Below are positions 8,640 through 16,386 of a DNA stretch of 64,000 nt, piece by piece. The notes beneath the pieces were generated by a model. The model did no database searches. It had not been told where the DNA came from and was given only the letters and a program-made list of their open reading frames with translations. Position numbers and translations under genes: made by a program. Origin of the DNA: Paenibacillus camelliae (lineage in GTDB: Bacteria > Bacillota > Bacilli > Paenibacillales > Paenibacillaceae); contig NZ_JAMBNY010000002.1 of the NCBI RefSeq assembly GCF_023715345.1, positions 62,001 through 126,000 on the forward strand, given 5' to 3'. How positions within the stretch are numbered: the first letter of the stretch is position 1; each line of letters begins with the position of its first letter.

Positions 8640-10073
8640 TTAACCAAATAGTCCAGACATGTAGGATGGATCGTACTCAAGTACAAAATCAATTTCTCGT
8701 GCCGGACCAGGCGGAGTCGCTCGTACATGGAATCTGATAATGCCATCGATTAGGTTTGTTTCCGGATTTTCAGTGGCTAGGAAATCTATTCGGCCGCCAA
8801 GAAGTGCACCTTCAGCGACAAGTCCGTTCAACCAAATATTCGCACTGTCTGTAATTGCCTCTACTAAGCGCCGTCTAACCGGACCATCGAGGTATTGCCA
8901 GTAAGACAGGATGAGCGTGTTACCAATCCAATCCATCATGCGACGAACAGGAATAAAGGAGTCCTTAGGATCTGTAACTGCTGGATATGCGCCTGTGCGG
9001 TTGCCCCACGCTTTCCATCCGCCTACAAAGTTAAGAGCAGTAACGATGCCCTCACCATTGAGGTATTGTGCTTGATCTGGCCCCAAGAACAGAGATGTGC
9101 CATCCTCCAACACAGATGCAGTAGCCTGCAATGACTGATTTGAAGGTGACACATACGGAATGTCGCCATTTGCTGCATCAGTAGAACAAATAACTCCTGC
9201 AAGCTGCGTAGAAAGGTGATATGTCTTATTGCCTAGTTGTACTTTAGGATAAGTGTTTATTTGTCGTTCAGAAGTATAGCTGTTGTTGTTTTTCCAAGCA
9301 ACGACATCCGTATAAGACTGATCGGCAGGCAAGTCAGTTAACGCAATCGCTTTGAATACACTGTTGATATTACCTGCTTTTGCTTTCATAACTGCCGCAA
9401 CTGCTGGAAGCTGAGAGTAACCGGGAGCAAGCACCAAGCTAGGTACTTGACGGAATCGCGGGAACACTTGATTAAGCAACTCCAGTCCAGTTGGTTGACC
9501 GTTCGCGATGCCTCCGATGATGTCGTCACCATCAACTGCTGTCGGATCCAACTTGTTACCACTTACCTGTAAGGAAGGATCAGAAGCTGCTGCACCGTCC
9601 TCCATAAGTTGGACTACAAGATTACCTTTGCTATCGTAATCAAGTGTATAATCCGCTTCTAACGCATATGTCGTTGTACCGTCTGAAGATTGAACGACTA
9701 GATCGTCTTTTAGCGCACCTTGAATAGTCACAGTTGCTAAACCATCCACCACACTAAATGACTGCGGAGCAAATGTTGTTTTGTGAATCGATGGATCCAG
9801 TACGTTGACCAACACTGCTGGTGACATTGCGTACGTGGCAAAGTGCGAATGGATGAACTCACTCAGTGTGAAATTCCAATCCTCGCTGTAGCCGAATGCT
9901 TCCACCGCTTCAGCATACGAAAAAACGAGCACTGGCTCATTGACTGGCGCTAGCGCTCGTTGCGATAGATTGATAGGCGCTGTACCAAATACGACAGGCA
10001 CAGAACTTACTGCTGTTGGCGGTGTTATTGCCGTTGGAACTTCGGTAACAAATACTCCGTGTTTGTATGCCAC
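8640..10073 (-). CDS. Contractile tail sheath protein (P2 gpFI-like)
   Basis: 477 residues from GTG 10073, with GGGAGGT 8 nt upstream and the start overlapping the previous stop (TAGTG). HGVFVTEVPTAITPP at the N-terminus, the middle domain LVLAPGYSQLPAVAAVM, WKAWGNRTGAYP and FIPVRRMMDWIGNTL are hallmarks of the P2 FI sheath family. The C-terminal domain (IRFHVRATPPGPAREIDFVL) forms the core around the tube. Its presence shows a myovirus-type contractile tail. Confidence 0.93.
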   Translation of the reverse strand: MAYKHGVFVTEVPTAITPPTAVSSVPVVFGTAPINLSQRALAPVNEPVLVFSYAEAVEAFGYSEDWNFTLSEFIHSHFATYAMSPAVLVNVLDPSIHKTTFAPQSFSVVDGLATVTIQGALKDDLVVQSSDGTTTYALEADYTLDYDSKGNLVVQLMEDGAAASDPSLQVSGNKLDPTAVDGDDIIGGIANGQPTGLELLNQVFPRFRQVPSLVLAPGYSQLPAVAAVMKAKAGNINSVFKAIALTDLPADQSYTDVVAWKNNNSYTSERQINTYPKVQLGNKTYHLSTQLAGVICSTDAANGDIPYVSPSNQSLQATASVLEDGTSLFLGPDQAQYLNGEGIVTALNFVGGWKAWGNRTGAYPAVTDPKDSFIPVRRMMDWIGNTLILSYWQYLDGPVRRRLVEAITDSANIWLNGLVAEGALLGGRIDFLATENPETNLIDGIIRFHVRATPPGPAREIDFVLEYDPSYMSGLFG

Positions 10074-10390
10074 TATTGATTACCTCCCTTTAATGCGTTT
10101 TGATACGCTCGATGCTGTAACGTTCCGACTTGAGCGACTTTCTGCTCGAAGGAATTCAGCGTAGCAGGTTCTACAAAGAGCTTATCAAGATCGCTGTACT
10201 TCTCTTTAAGAGCAACAACATGTTGCGGTAACTCCCCGCGAAATACTGTGTACTTAGCCAATACACCGCCCGCTAGGTTTGGACCTGCGTAGATCAATGT
10301 TTTGAGCTTTGTAACTGCATCTTTCTTTTTCGCCTGTGGTTTCGTTGTCTGCTGTTGTGCAACTTCTTCTTTTTTCTCTTCACTAGCCAT
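10073..10390 (-). CDS. Small phage protein of unknown function between tail completion and sheath
   Basis: 105 residues from ATG 10390, which has AAGGAGAA upstream and overlaps the previous gene's stop by 8 nt. The first 30 residues are a Lys/Glu/Gln-rich charged tail; a folded part follows with TLIYAGPNLAGGVLAKYTVF and LFVEPATLNSFEQKVAQVGT. The pattern of an N-terminal disordered tail and a short alpha/beta body is seen in small proteins next to sheath genes in Gram-positive myo-prophages, but I do not recognise a named family. Confidence 0.6.
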   Translation of the reverse strand: MASEEKKEEVAQQQTTKPQAKKKDAVTKLKTLIYAGPNLAGGVLAKYTVFRGELPQHVVALKEKYSDLDKLFVEPATLNSFEQKVAQVGTLQHRAYQNALKGGNQ

Positions 10391-10889
10391 GTAAAAATTC
10401 TCCTTCCGTTTCAGAAATAACATGCCCTACTTGCCATTTAGTTTTTGCCCATCCAACCCACAAAGGCATCGGCTGTGCATCTGGGATTTCCCACTCGTAA
10501 GGCTTTATTAATTCAAACTTACCGTTAACCACACGTTGCCGTTGTAAGCTAACTCTAACATGTTCCATCAGCGCCAAAATGTCATAGTAACCCGTTGGAT
10601 GATATAGACCATCATCTAATAACTCCGCTTCTTTGTGGACACCGAAAGCAAGCTCTATTTCAACGGTTGAATCATCTGCCGTATCGACACCTCTAGCGAC
10701 TGATAAAACGATATACGGAAAGTCTAATTGATCTAAAACCTGCGGGTTCTTTGGATTCTTGAAAGGCAACTTCCATTCATAAACCTTAGGTTCTTTTACC
10801 TCACCTGTTTTAGCTTCGGCAGCAGCATAATCATGTAAAATTCGCTCAAGGTCAGACTTTAGATCAAGCATAAGCATTGCTGCGATCAT
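10383..10889 (-). CDS. Phage tail-terminator/completion-like protein, function not established
   Basis: 168 residues; ATG with AAGGTG 7 nt upstream, overlapping the Z-like stop. An N-terminal helix (SDLERILHDYAAAEAK) is followed by a beta-rich body with FPYIVLSVARGVDTADDSTV and YDILALMEHVRVSLQRQRVV. Position, size and this helix-then-sheet plan suit tail terminator proteins that cap the tail and join the head, but no diagnostic motif is seen. Alternative: another head completion factor. Confidence 0.5.
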   Translation of the reverse strand: MIAAMLMLDLKSDLERILHDYAAAEAKTGEVKEPKVYEWKLPFKNPKNPQVLDQLDFPYIVLSVARGVDTADDSTVEIELAFGVHKEAELLDDGLYHPTGYYDILALMEHVRVSLQRQRVVNGKFELIKPYEWEIPDAQPMPLWVGWAKTKWQVGHVISETEGEFLHG

Positions 10890-11482
10890 CGAATCACCTT
10901 CTGACGTTTAAGTTCATGATGAAGCTTTGTCATAACTACTTCTTGTGCAAAATCTTGAATGTGCTTAACAACTCTAGGTTGCGAAAGCATGACCGGAATA
11001 GCTGGACCGCGTAGTTGATCAATCGGCCCTTCACTCCAATGCCCTTTGTCTGTTTTGCGATGCCTTGAATGGGGTGTGCGTTTGAATACTCCTACATGAC
11101 TACCACGAACGCTAGCAATAAACGCACCAGGTACCATTTTTCGTCCACCCTCTCGCTTAACAGCTGCTTTTAGTGCCTTGGGTTTCTTAGCACTATCACT
11201 TTTAGGATTAACTGAAAAGTTGATTAATCGAATCGGTCTGTCTCGTGATTCTAAAACAACACGCATCCTGTTTTTTGACGCTTTGGAGATGTCGATCTTT
11301 CGAAGGATCTCGCCGTGTTTCACATGATACGTTTTACGAACTTCACGAGCTGCTGCTGTTCTAACAGATTGTGCAGTTTTATTTAGAGCTGACACGACCG
11401 CTTTTTGAGACTTTTTATCGAGCTGACTTATCTCTTTGAGCGTTTCCTGCAATTCTTTTGTGTTTACAGTAAAGAAACTCAT
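10886..11482 (-). CDS. Prophage minor tail protein Z-like (lambda gpZ family)
   Basis: 198 residues, basic. VSALNKTAQSVRTAAAREVR and TYHVKHGEILRKIDI are the conserved N-terminal part of the GpZ family, followed by GAFIASVRGSHVGVFKRTP. Lambda gpZ fixes the DNA end at the head-tail junction. A lambda-type Z gene feeding a P2-type tail marks the join between the two modules. The ATG overlaps the previous stop and has GAGGTG upstream. Confidence 0.75.
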   Translation of the reverse strand: MSFFTVNTKELQETLKEISQLDKKSQKAVVSALNKTAQSVRTAAAREVRKTYHVKHGEILRKIDISKASKNRMRVVLESRDRPIRLINFSVNPKSDSAKKPKALKAAVKREGGRKMVPGAFIASVRGSHVGVFKRTPHSRHRKTDKGHWSEGPIDQLRGPAIPVMLSQPRVVKHIQDFAQEVVMTKLHHELKRQKVIR

Positions 11483-11799
11483 GAGCGATTCACCTCAAGT
11501 GTGACCATCAGCATTCCCATGTCCTCATCGACAGACGATACGACCGATTGATGTCCGTCAAATACTATCAGTTGATTTTCGACAGGTCGATAACCAAGTG
11601 CTGATTCCTCGACAAAGAAAGTCAGATAGTTCACATAAACCCCATCTTCGGTGCGACTCTCACGTCTGTCGCTATAGATATCTGTGTCGAGCACGATCAA
11701 CACCATTTCCCCGTCAATGTCGTGCTCCTCAGCAAACTCTGCAGCATTAAGAAAGGTAGCTGCAATGTCCGCAGCTACCTGTTGTTTGAATAGGCTCAT
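11479..11799 (-). CDS. Head-tail connector-like small protein
   Basis: 106 residues. FLNAAEFAEEHDIDGEMVLI followed by VVSSVDEDMGMLMVTLEV resembles the lambda FII/Gifsy-2-type family of small head-tail joining proteins, which have an N-terminal F.N..EFAE..D.DG motif and a small beta barrel. Placed between the capsid and Z genes, as lambda FII lies between E and Z. The match is by motif only. Confidence 0.6.
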   Translation of the reverse strand: MSLFKQQVAADIAATFLNAAEFAEEHDIDGEMVLIVLDTDIYSDRRESRTEDGVYVNYLTFFVEESALGYRPVENQLIVFDGHQSVVSSVDEDMGMLMVTLEVNRS

Positions 11800-11801
11800 G
11801 G

Positions 11802-11981
11802 CTATTCACCAGCCTTATTTTCATCCTTAACTTCTTCTTTTGGTGCGACAAACTTCTCAGCAACACCAAGACCAATGAACTCCTTAGCTGTTTTATCATC
11901 GATACCCTCAATAACCTCGTTCACACCGTAATCTTTACCGTTGTAATAAACGAGATTCTTCGTCACTTTAACTGCTGCCAT
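11802..11981 (-). CDS. Small phage protein, unknown function
   Basis: 59 residues from ATG 11981, chosen because AGGAGG lies 9 nt upstream; a GTG 6 nt earlier is worse placed. VKVTKNLVYYNGKDYGVNEV and GIDDKTAKEFIGLGVAE form a small beta-hairpin-rich domain with an acidic, Lys/Glu-rich tail. Similar tiny proteins commonly follow capsid genes in Firmicutes phages. No known role. Confidence 0.6.
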   Translation of the reverse strand: MAAVKVTKNLVYYNGKDYGVNEVIEGIDDKTAKEFIGLGVAEKFVAPKEEVKDENKAGE

Positions 11982-11994
11982 CTTCACATTCCTC

Positions 11995-13029
11995 CTAAGT
12001 TAATACTTTAGCCACGATCCAACCGTCAACGTTGTACGGTACTGGAAGTGGTTTGGATAGTAATTGCAACCAGCGCTGTGCAGGCTCTTTTGTTACCCAT
12101 GATTGAGCAGCAACTTCGCCGCGGAATAGAGCAAACTCCTCGTTGTCGTCCATCATCATGATTGCGCCATAGTGGAAAGAGAATTTCTCACGGGAGCTCA
12201 TGATTGCAACATGACCAGCAGGGATGAACGGAACTTCTTGGCCCTCGTCATTTGTGTAAGTACCAGTGTAGCTATACACATGGAAACCAACATCACGAAG
12301 GTAACCGTGATACGTAACACCGTCAGGCAGCAAGGTAACATCAATGTTACCAACGTCAACACCACGGTTATCAGCAAGTTTTAAGATTTTTTCGTGGCGC
12401 ATTAACGCAACCGCTGCATTGTAGTCAGCAAGAACAATATCAGGTGTCGGAGCATTAGCATCCATGATTTTCTTGCGCTGCGCAGCAAGCCATTTGATCG
12501 GATCGCTAGTTGCTTGATCCCATTTGTCAGCAGAAGCCACCGTGACAATGTTTGTGAAATCATAATCGATGACTTGGCTTACACCCTCACCCACTTGCGT
12601 TACCTTACCAGTAAAGATAAGCTCAGCTGCTTGTTGCACCTTACGACGAGTGATTGTCTCATTAAGTTCGATTATGTCACGAGCCACAAGTTGACGCGCA
12701 CGAACCTCAGGAGATACAGGGTTGATTAGATTTTCACCAGCACGACGAATTTTAAGGTCGTTACCAGTGATTACACGAGCTGGTTTTACAAGAGCTGGCT
12801 TGTACCATTGTGCTGTAAAGCCAGTACGAACGATTACTTTACCTGGTTGCAACTCAGATACATAAGGAGCAATTGGTTTGCTACCTTTCAGCGTTTGAAT
12901 TTCAACTTCTTCAGTGTCAAATGCTTCGCCAGTTTGAAAGAACGTATCAAGAATATAAGTGCTAACAGGCGGCAACTGACCTACCACTTTCAATAATGTT
13001 GGACGTGAATAAATGTCTTTAACTGCCAT
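11995..13029 (-). CDS. Major capsid protein (lambda gpE-like)
   Basis: 344 residues. KDIYSRPTLLKVVGQLPP, FDTEEVEIQTLKGSKPIAPY and the segment PEVRARQLVARDIIELNETI are the hallmarks of the lambda gpE capsid family (HK97 fold). The C-terminus WLQLLSKPLPVPYNVDGWIV is also conserved. GGTGGAATAATC precedes the ATG. Follows the decoration-protein gene as in lambda (D then E). Confidence 0.93.
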   Translation of the reverse strand: MAVKDIYSRPTLLKVVGQLPPVSTYILDTFFQTGEAFDTEEVEIQTLKGSKPIAPYVSELQPGKVIVRTGFTAQWYKPALVKPARVITGNDLKIRRAGENLINPVSPEVRARQLVARDIIELNETITRRKVQQAAELIFTGKVTQVGEGVSQVIDYDFTNIVTVASADKWDQATSDPIKWLAAQRKKIMDANAPTPDIVLADYNAAVALMRHEKILKLADNRGVDVGNIDVTLLPDGVTYHGYLRDVGFHVYSYTGTYTNDEGQEVPFIPAGHVAIMSSREKFSFHYGAIMMMDDNEEFALFRGEVAAQSWVTKEPAQRWLQLLSKPLPVPYNVDGWIVAKVLT

Positions 13030-13031
13030 GA

Positions 13032-13412
13032 TTATTCCACCACTCTTTTCGTATAGATTTTTGCATCATTCAGTGCCGCTTCGTGTGTTGCGATTGTATC
13101 GGTGCCACCAAAAATCAGAGCGTCACGATTGAACTCACCTTGTACATATGCTGTAGCTCGTGCATCAGCTTCAGAAGCATCGACTTCATCGTCTGCAAGA
13201 ATGCCTACAGGGATTTTACCGCTATCTTCTGCAGCCGCAGAATCGACAATCGTGCAGATCCAAGTACCATCTGTATCAAAACCAGTTCGAGCCAGTACAG
13301 TGCCACGCTCAAATTGAGCATCAGCATCTTGCTCGATGATGATCGATTGTGTGACAATCGGCTGGACCATACCAGCAATTAACTTGTCATAAGGAACACT
13401 TGAGTAACCCAT
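13032..13412 (-). CDS. Head decoration protein (lambda gpD-like)
   Basis: 126 residues from ATG 13412; AAAGGTGG is 8-9 nt upstream and the ATG begins 1 nt after the protease stop. GTG 13424 would add 4 residues but has a poor ribosome site. FERGTVLARTGFDTDGTW, KIPVGILADDEVDASEADAR and AYVQGEFNRDALIF are the core of the lambda gpD/HDPD family, whose trimers stabilise the filled capsid. Small, acidic and beta-rich as expected. Confidence 0.9.
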   Translation of the reverse strand: MGYSSVPYDKLIAGMVQPIVTQSIIIEQDADAQFERGTVLARTGFDTDGTWICTIVDSAAAEDSGKIPVGILADDEVDASEADARATAYVQGEFNRDALIFGGTDTIATHEAALNDAKIYTKRVVE

Positions 13413-13413
13413 A

Positions 13414-13800
13414 TTATTTGCCACCTTTCAATTTATTGATTTCAGCAACAATAGCTGCTGCTTCTGCATCATGATCCACTGTGTTGCCTTGGTTTTCATT
13501 TAGTGGAGCTTCTTCTGCCGGAACTTCAGCAGCACCACTTGCTTTTGCATCCTCTTCACGGCCTGCTGCAACATCCTTCACACGTTGAGCCGAAGCTTGT
13601 ACAATTTCAATCGCTGCCTCTCCTGCTGATGTGCCGTTTTCAATTGCTTTCGCTACGATCTCCGCAGCTCCTGGACTGTTCGCAAGTGCGTTAAGAGCAA
13701 CAATACGACTACGCTCTGCTGTAACCCCTTCTGTTTTTCCAGCATTCAAAACCTCGTTGTATAGGTCAGGATGCTGAGCCTTCAATTCTTCTAACTTCAT
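13414..13800 (-). CDS. Probable nested scaffold protein (lambda Nu3-like internal start)
   Basis: Within the protease gene the linker is followed by ATG 13800 with AAAGGA 11 nt upstream in the same frame. Starting there gives a 128-residue protein (MKLEELKAQHPDLYNEVLNA and onward) that is helical, Ala/Glu-rich and acidic, ending AAIVAEINKLKGGK. Lambda makes its Nu3 scaffold in the same way from the 3' part of gene C. The architecture and the internal ribosome site are seen; use of the start is inferred. Confidence 0.55.
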   Translation of the reverse strand: MKLEELKAQHPDLYNEVLNAGKTEGVTAERSRIVALNALANSPGAAEIVAKAIENGTSAGEAAIEIVQASAQRVKDVAAGREEDAKASGAAEVPAEEAPLNENQGNTVDHDAEAAAIVAEINKLKGGK

Positions 13801-14529
13801 CGGTTTATCATTCCTTTCGTTTGTTTGTTGCTGTGGTAAATTCTGTAGTGAATTAATCGGTTCAATACCAATAGAAACTCCATCGGCTGTCATATTTGCC
13901 ATGACGTTCTTTAGTAGCACATCTTTGAGTTTGTCAATCACCTCTTGAGGTAACTCAAACCCAGCATTAGCGCTATTTGTCGCATCTACTTCTTCTTCAA
14001 ACATCACACTATTAGCAAATCCCATTTGAACGGATTTATCAGCATTCATCCAAGTTGTTTTTCTCATGAAATCCAATAAATCGGCATCAGACATCTTGGT
14101 TTTTGCTTGATACACCTTTGCAATAGCTTTATCGACACCCTCTAGCATTTCGAGATTTGAAGTATGTGCAAATCTGTCACCATCAGTAGAAGTCGCTGCA
14201 TTGTGAATCATCATCTGTCCAAGCGGGGATATATAAACTTCGTCAGAAGCAAGCACAAAAAAAGTAGCTGCCGACGCTGCTACTCCTGTGATTTTTGAAG
14301 TTATTTTGCCTGGATACTCTTTAAGTGCTGTAAATATCTCACTACCAGCAAAAACCGAACCCCCACCACTATTGATGTATAATTCGATATCCTCTCCACC
14401 AGCTTTTTCTAATTCATTCAGCACCCTATTTGGAGAAATGGCATCTAAGCCAATCCATTCATAAATGCGAGCAGAAATCCCACTAATTACAGGTCCATTA
14501 AGTTTAATCTTCTTCGCTATCTTCATCAC
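13414..14529 (-). CDS. Head maturation protease, ClpP/S14-like, fused to scaffold region (lambda gpC-like)
   Basis: 371 residues. The N-terminal ClpP-type domain (res ~10-190) shows LYINSGGGSVFAGSEIFTAL (oxyanion-hole region), catalytic Ser86 in GVAASAATF and catalytic His109 in MMIHNA. After a Gln/Asn-rich linker (res 215-240) a helical Glu/Ala-rich region (res 244-371) looks like a scaffold. The protease cleaves scaffold and itself during prohead maturation. It overlaps the portal gene by 26 nt. The start at GTG/ATG near 14529 is awkwardly close to the ribosome site, so the true N-terminus may differ by a few residues. Confidence 0.88.
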   Translation of the reverse strand: MMKIAKKIKLNGPVISGISARIYEWIGLDAISPNRVLNELEKAGGEDIELYINSGGGSVFAGSEIFTALKEYPGKITSKITGVAASAATFFVLASDEVYISPLGQMMIHNAATSTDGDRFAHTSNLEMLEGVDKAIAKVYQAKTKMSDADLLDFMRKTTWMNADKSVQMGFANSVMFEEEVDATNSANAGFELPQEVIDKLKDVLLKNVMANMTADGVSIGIEPINSLQNLPQQQTNERNDKPMKLEELKAQHPDLYNEVLNAGKTEGVTAERSRIVALNALANSPGAAEIVAKAIENGTSAGEAAIEIVQASAQRVKDVAAGREEDAKASGAAEVPAEEAPLNENQGNTVDHDAEAAAIVAEINKLKGGK

Positions 14530-16138
14530 CTCCCTTCGATGGATCCGAAATAGGCGTTCCGTTTTTGTTTATTGCCAGGTGCTCGATTCCGTTTTGCTGT
14601 CTTATTGATTGCTCGTATGCCAATTGTTTAACATTTGTTTCATACTCACTACCATTAAGTTCTGCAGATTCACGCTGACGTGAGCTGAAGCCGTTGTTAA
14701 CTTTCAGAATCGCAGCATTAACTTCCTTCACTGGATCTAGCAAGCCTTGTGATGGACCGTGCCACTCTGCCTTTGTATAGGCTTTGAAAATAGCAGGATC
14801 ATCAAATATGCCAGGCGCATCAATTCGGCCTTTTGAAACTGCTTCGATAAACCAATCTTCATAGACAGGTTGGCAGAAGTCAGAAGCAAGCCATGATCTA
14901 CGCATTCTGAACATCTTCCAAGCTTCAAGCAATGCTGCTCGGCTAGCGGAATAACTGGCCGTAAAGTGTTTCAATAGCAGTTCGTATGGCAGTTCTAGCG
15001 CAGCACCTACTTGACGTAAGATTGAGGTTACAAACGGATCGAACTGCGCATTCGGTCGTCCAGGATTAGCGATATTCGCTTTTTCTCCTGGTTGAAGAAA
15101 CTGTACAGCTCCATTACCCAAACCTATTTCTTCCTCAGAACTTGGTAAAGGTTCTCCTGTTGGATTTTCAAGTGGTACACCTAAGATATCATCGCTAGGA
15201 TCAGCTTCTGATTCTATGAATACTGTGAACATTCCACTTATTACAGCAGCCATTAGTTCAGCTTCGGTATATCGTTCAAGCTGCTTCAACGCTTCAATAA
15301 CAGGCGCAAGAACAGGAACGCCCCGTCTTTGTTCTGGTCTTTCAGCTTCCATAAGGTGCAATACGTTTCTTCGACCTGTTTTCTTACCAAACAATTCGAC
15401 CCGCTGCCACTTCATGACGTTTGCGCCAGAATAATAATTCGATGCTCCTGGGTGGCGGTCGCTGAAATGATAAGCACAAACCATTCCATCCTTATCTACT
15501 TCAACACCTGATTGAATCTTATTGCCATCCAGCAAGACTTGAGCACTGTTTTTAGGTGTACTGCATCGATCAGCTTCCACTAACTTAATTCGCAAGTCAT
15601 AGACCGTGTGAGGTCGTTTGATCAACGGCAGCAAGGCAAATACATCGCCACTCATCATCCATGACAAAAACGCAAGCTGCTGCAGTTCTACAAAGTTGTG
15701 CATGCCTGTTGCGTCACAGTCCTTCGATTCGGACCACAAAGCAAACTCACGTTCAATTTGTTGTTTCAGCTTATTGGCTTGCTCGTCAGTCAGTTTAAGG
15801 AATTCAGCATCAAATGCAGGTTTTAACTTCAAGCCGGTACCGACTATGTTTGTACGCATCGTCTTTAGCGCACCAGCAGAGAGAGCGCCACCCATATATA
15901 AGTCGCGCGCACGTGGTCGAAGGTTTTCAAGGTTTTGATGGATATCTGAATCAGCATCACCGATCCCAGGATTCCATGCTTTCAAAGCCTTCTTACGCTT
16001 ACTACCGCCGTGATCGCCATAGCCTTGGTTAAATACTTCTTGCAGCATTTGTTGTCTTGCAATTTCAGAACGTGCCTTCATTCGATTAGCAGCTGCTTTA
16101 GGAGCAAATGCTGATATTGCTTTATCCAATATGTTCAT
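14504..16138 (-). CDS. Portal protein (lambda gpB-like)
   Basis: 544 residues. GALSAGALKTMRTNIVGTGL, the segment EREFALWSESKDCDATG, WMMSGDVFALLP, GASNYYSGANVM and the segment LPYELLLKHFTASYSASRA are typical of the lambda-type portal family, the dodecameric ring through which DNA is packaged and to which the tail attaches. ATG overlaps the W-like stop (ATGA). Full length for the family. Confidence 0.93.
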   Translation of the reverse strand: MNILDKAISAFAPKAAANRMKARSEIARQQMLQEVFNQGYGDHGGSKRKKALKAWNPGIGDADSDIHQNLENLRPRARDLYMGGALSAGALKTMRTNIVGTGLKLKPAFDAEFLKLTDEQANKLKQQIEREFALWSESKDCDATGMHNFVELQQLAFLSWMMSGDVFALLPLIKRPHTVYDLRIKLVEADRCSTPKNSAQVLLDGNKIQSGVEVDKDGMVCAYHFSDRHPGASNYYSGANVMKWQRVELFGKKTGRRNVLHLMEAERPEQRRGVPVLAPVIEALKQLERYTEAELMAAVISGMFTVFIESEADPSDDILGVPLENPTGEPLPSSEEEIGLGNGAVQFLQPGEKANIANPGRPNAQFDPFVTSILRQVGAALELPYELLLKHFTASYSASRAALLEAWKMFRMRRSWLASDFCQPVYEDWFIEAVSKGRIDAPGIFDDPAIFKAYTKAEWHGPSQGLLDPVKEVNAAILKVNNGFSSRQRESAELNGSEYETNVKQLAYEQSIRQQNGIEHLAINKNGTPISDPSKGGDEDSEED

Positions 16139-16362
16139 GTGTCGAGCGGAACAATACGACGCGTTCTGCTTCTGCCTTTGCCACTTGCAAGGTCAACTTG
16201 TTGCTGCCAGTAGCGGATTTGCTGCATAACCTCTTTGATGTTTGCCCGTGTTAATGAACGTCTACCTATCGTATAGGCTTGACCAGTTGATAAAGCCAGC
16301 TCAGCGGCAAGCCAAGCATCTAAATGTTTTTGAGCCACTTCTTTTGTGTATCTTGGTCGCAT
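16135..16362 (-). CDS. Head-tail joining protein W-like (DUF6148-type)
   Basis: 75 residues. YTKEVAQKHLDAWLAAELAL, then the block RSLTRANIKEVMQQIRYWQQ, matches the small lambda gpW/DUF6148 family located between large terminase and portal. In lambda gpW binds the portal after packaging. GGGGGTGAAAGG precedes the ATG. Confidence 0.8.
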   Translation of the reverse strand: MRPRYTKEVAQKHLDAWLAAELALSTGQAYTIGRRSLTRANIKEVMQQIRYWQQQVDLASGKGRSRTRRIVPLDT

Positions 16363-16386
16363 TTTCCTTTCACCCCCTTCCCAGCG

